DNA of 64,000 nucleotides from positions 162,226 through 226,225 of the forward strand of contig JACKKC010000002.1 in assembly GCA_020637615.1 (NCBI GenBank), in the 5' to 3' direction. A program made the position numbers and the translations under genes. Positions 63,290 through 64,000 of the stretch are shown piece by piece. Position 1 is the stretch's first letter; the number at the start of each line of letters is the position of its first letter. Source of the DNA: Rhodovulum sp. GTDB taxonomy: Bacteria > Pseudomonadota > Alphaproteobacteria > Rhodobacterales > Rhodobacteraceae. Below the pieces are notes generated by a model that saw only the letters and a list, made by a program, of their open reading frames with translations, searched no databases and was not told the origin of the DNA.

Positions 63290-63805
63290 ATGAGCAAGCT
63301 GAAGAAGCCGGCGGAGTTCCGCCCCAACGATTTTGTCGTCTATCCGGCGCATGGCGTCGGGCGAATCATTTCGATCGACGAACAGGACGTTGCGGGAATT
63401 CGGCTGGAGATGTTCGTCATTTCGTTCGAAAAGGACAAAATGACCCTGCGGGTTCCGACCGGCAAGGCGAGTTCCGTCGGCATGCGCCCGCTGAGCTCGT
63501 CCGACATCGTCGACCGCGCGCTGGAGACGCTCAAGGGCCGTGCCCGGGTCAAGCGCGCCATGTGGTCGCGCCGAGCCCAGGAATACGAGCAGAAGATCAA
63601 TTCCGGCGACCTGATCTCCATCGCCGAGGTGGTGCGCGACCTGCACCGCAACGACGACCAGCGCGAGCAGTCCTATTCCGAGCGGCAGCTCTACGAGGCG
63701 GCGCTCGAGCGGCTGACCCGCGAGGTGGCGGCCGTGAACGGCATCGAGGAAGTCAAGGCCCAGGCCCATGTCGACCGCGTGCTCGGTGGCCGCGTCGCCG
63801 CCTGA
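63290..63805 (+). CDS. carD: CarD family transcriptional regulator
   Basis: A 171-residue protein. The N-terminal CarD/RID fold begins near F-R-P-N-D-F-V-V-Y-P-A-H-G-V-G-R-I (10-26) and the helical DNA-binding C-terminal part follows. CarD-type proteins stabilise open complexes at rRNA and other promoters. ATG 63290 agrees with the family start. Terminator follows at 63830. Confidence 0.92.
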   Translation: MSKLKKPAEFRPNDFVVYPAHGVGRIISIDEQDVAGIRLEMFVISFEKDKMTLRVPTGKASSVGMRPLSSSDIVDRALETLKGRARVKRAMWSRRAQEYEQKINSGDLISIAEVVRDLHRNDDQREQSYSERQLYEAALERLTREVAAVNGIEEVKAQAHVDRVLGGRVAA

Positions 63806-63829
63806 GCCCTTCCACCGCATGACAGACCG

Positions 63830-63860
63830 ACGGCCTGCCGGAACCCCGGCAGGCCGTTTT
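63830..63860 (+). terminator. Intrinsic terminator of the carD gene
   Basis: ACGGCCTGCCGG (63830-63841) and CCGGCAGGCCGT (63846-63857) form a perfect 12-bp stem with a four-base loop, followed by TTTT. It lies 25 bases after the carD stop. Confidence 0.8.
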
Positions 63861-64000
63861 CGTTCGGGCAGACGGCGGTCGTTTCACTGGCAGGCACGAA
63901 ACTACCGGTGAAAACCTCCTGACTGGGGCAACCCGAGGCGACGGCTCCCGGAACCAGGGCACGCGGCGTTTCGGCATCTCTTCCGCAACGCAGCCCCCCC
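63861..64000. other. No feature seen at the right edge
   Basis: The last 140 bases after the carD terminator show no supported gene. A following gene may start beyond the edge. Confidence 0.4.

Overview
This window looks like chromosome from a GC-rich alphaproteobacterium, most likely of the Rhodobacteraceae/Paracoccaceae group. The gene order Suv3-like helicase - S4 protein - fdxA - carD, the cold-shock protein with two CSD domains, a DUF1127 protein, a small XRE regulator, and fabI-gpt-lolA fit that group. The assignment comes from protein families and gene order read by eye; no database search was possible.

Positions 1-36.2 kb are an accessory catabolic region built from transport plus hydrolase modules, each with its own regulator. 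(a) 1-5.1 kb, minus strand: a branched-chain/amide ABC transporter operon (livK, livH, livM, livG, livF) whose last gene encodes an FAD-synthetase-like protein cut by the window edge. A DUF2848 protein and a GntR regulator are divergent from it, across a perfect 11-bp inverted repeat. (b) 6.7-12.8 kb, minus strand: MarR regulator, flavin reductase, HpaB-type FADH2 monooxygenase, cupin, amidase and exported amidohydrolase, read from a perfect 8-bp inverted repeat. (c) 13.8-16.1 kb: a second exported amidohydrolase and an IS630 transposase remnant. (d) 16.2-22.2 kb: GntR, a TRAP transporter (P-Q-M), an Asp/Glu-racemase-superfamily protein that seems to lack the usual cysteines, and an amidase. 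(e) 22.8-24.5 kb: an ECF sigma/anti-sigma pair with a small exported COG4315 protein. (f) 24.8-36.2 kb: an M20 amidohydrolase, IclR, a one-chain HyuA-HyuB hydantoinase/oxoprolinase, and a peptide-type ABC transporter with a twin-arginine binding protein. The shared theme is uptake and hydrolysis of C-N bonds (amides, hydantoins, N-acyl compounds).

Positions 36.4-64 kb are mostly housekeeping: opgG/mdoG-type glucan protein, lolA, gpt, fabI, an RhlE-like RNA helicase, pdxH, a double cold-shock protein, tRNA-Pro(TGG), a Bax-inhibitor-1 protein, a YbbA/YbbP ABC system beside a TesA-type esterase, DUF1127/LysR, a quinone oxidoreductase, typA, an XRE regulator, a histidinol-phosphatase-like enzyme, a lysophospholipase, SCP2, the Suv3-like helicase, S4, fdxA and carD. 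Three genes have reading-frame oddities: an amber codon inside an SMP-30-like gene (46556-46558), a probable 1-base deletion near the 3' end of the helicase gene (about 61955-61985), and a short membrane protein whose best start is CTG (42300).

No CRISPR array, prophage, rRNA or intact insertion sequence was seen. The most speculative and interesting idea is that the flavin-dependent monooxygenase cluster and the FAD-synthetase paralogue in the nearby liv operon belong to one amide/aromatic catabolic pathway.
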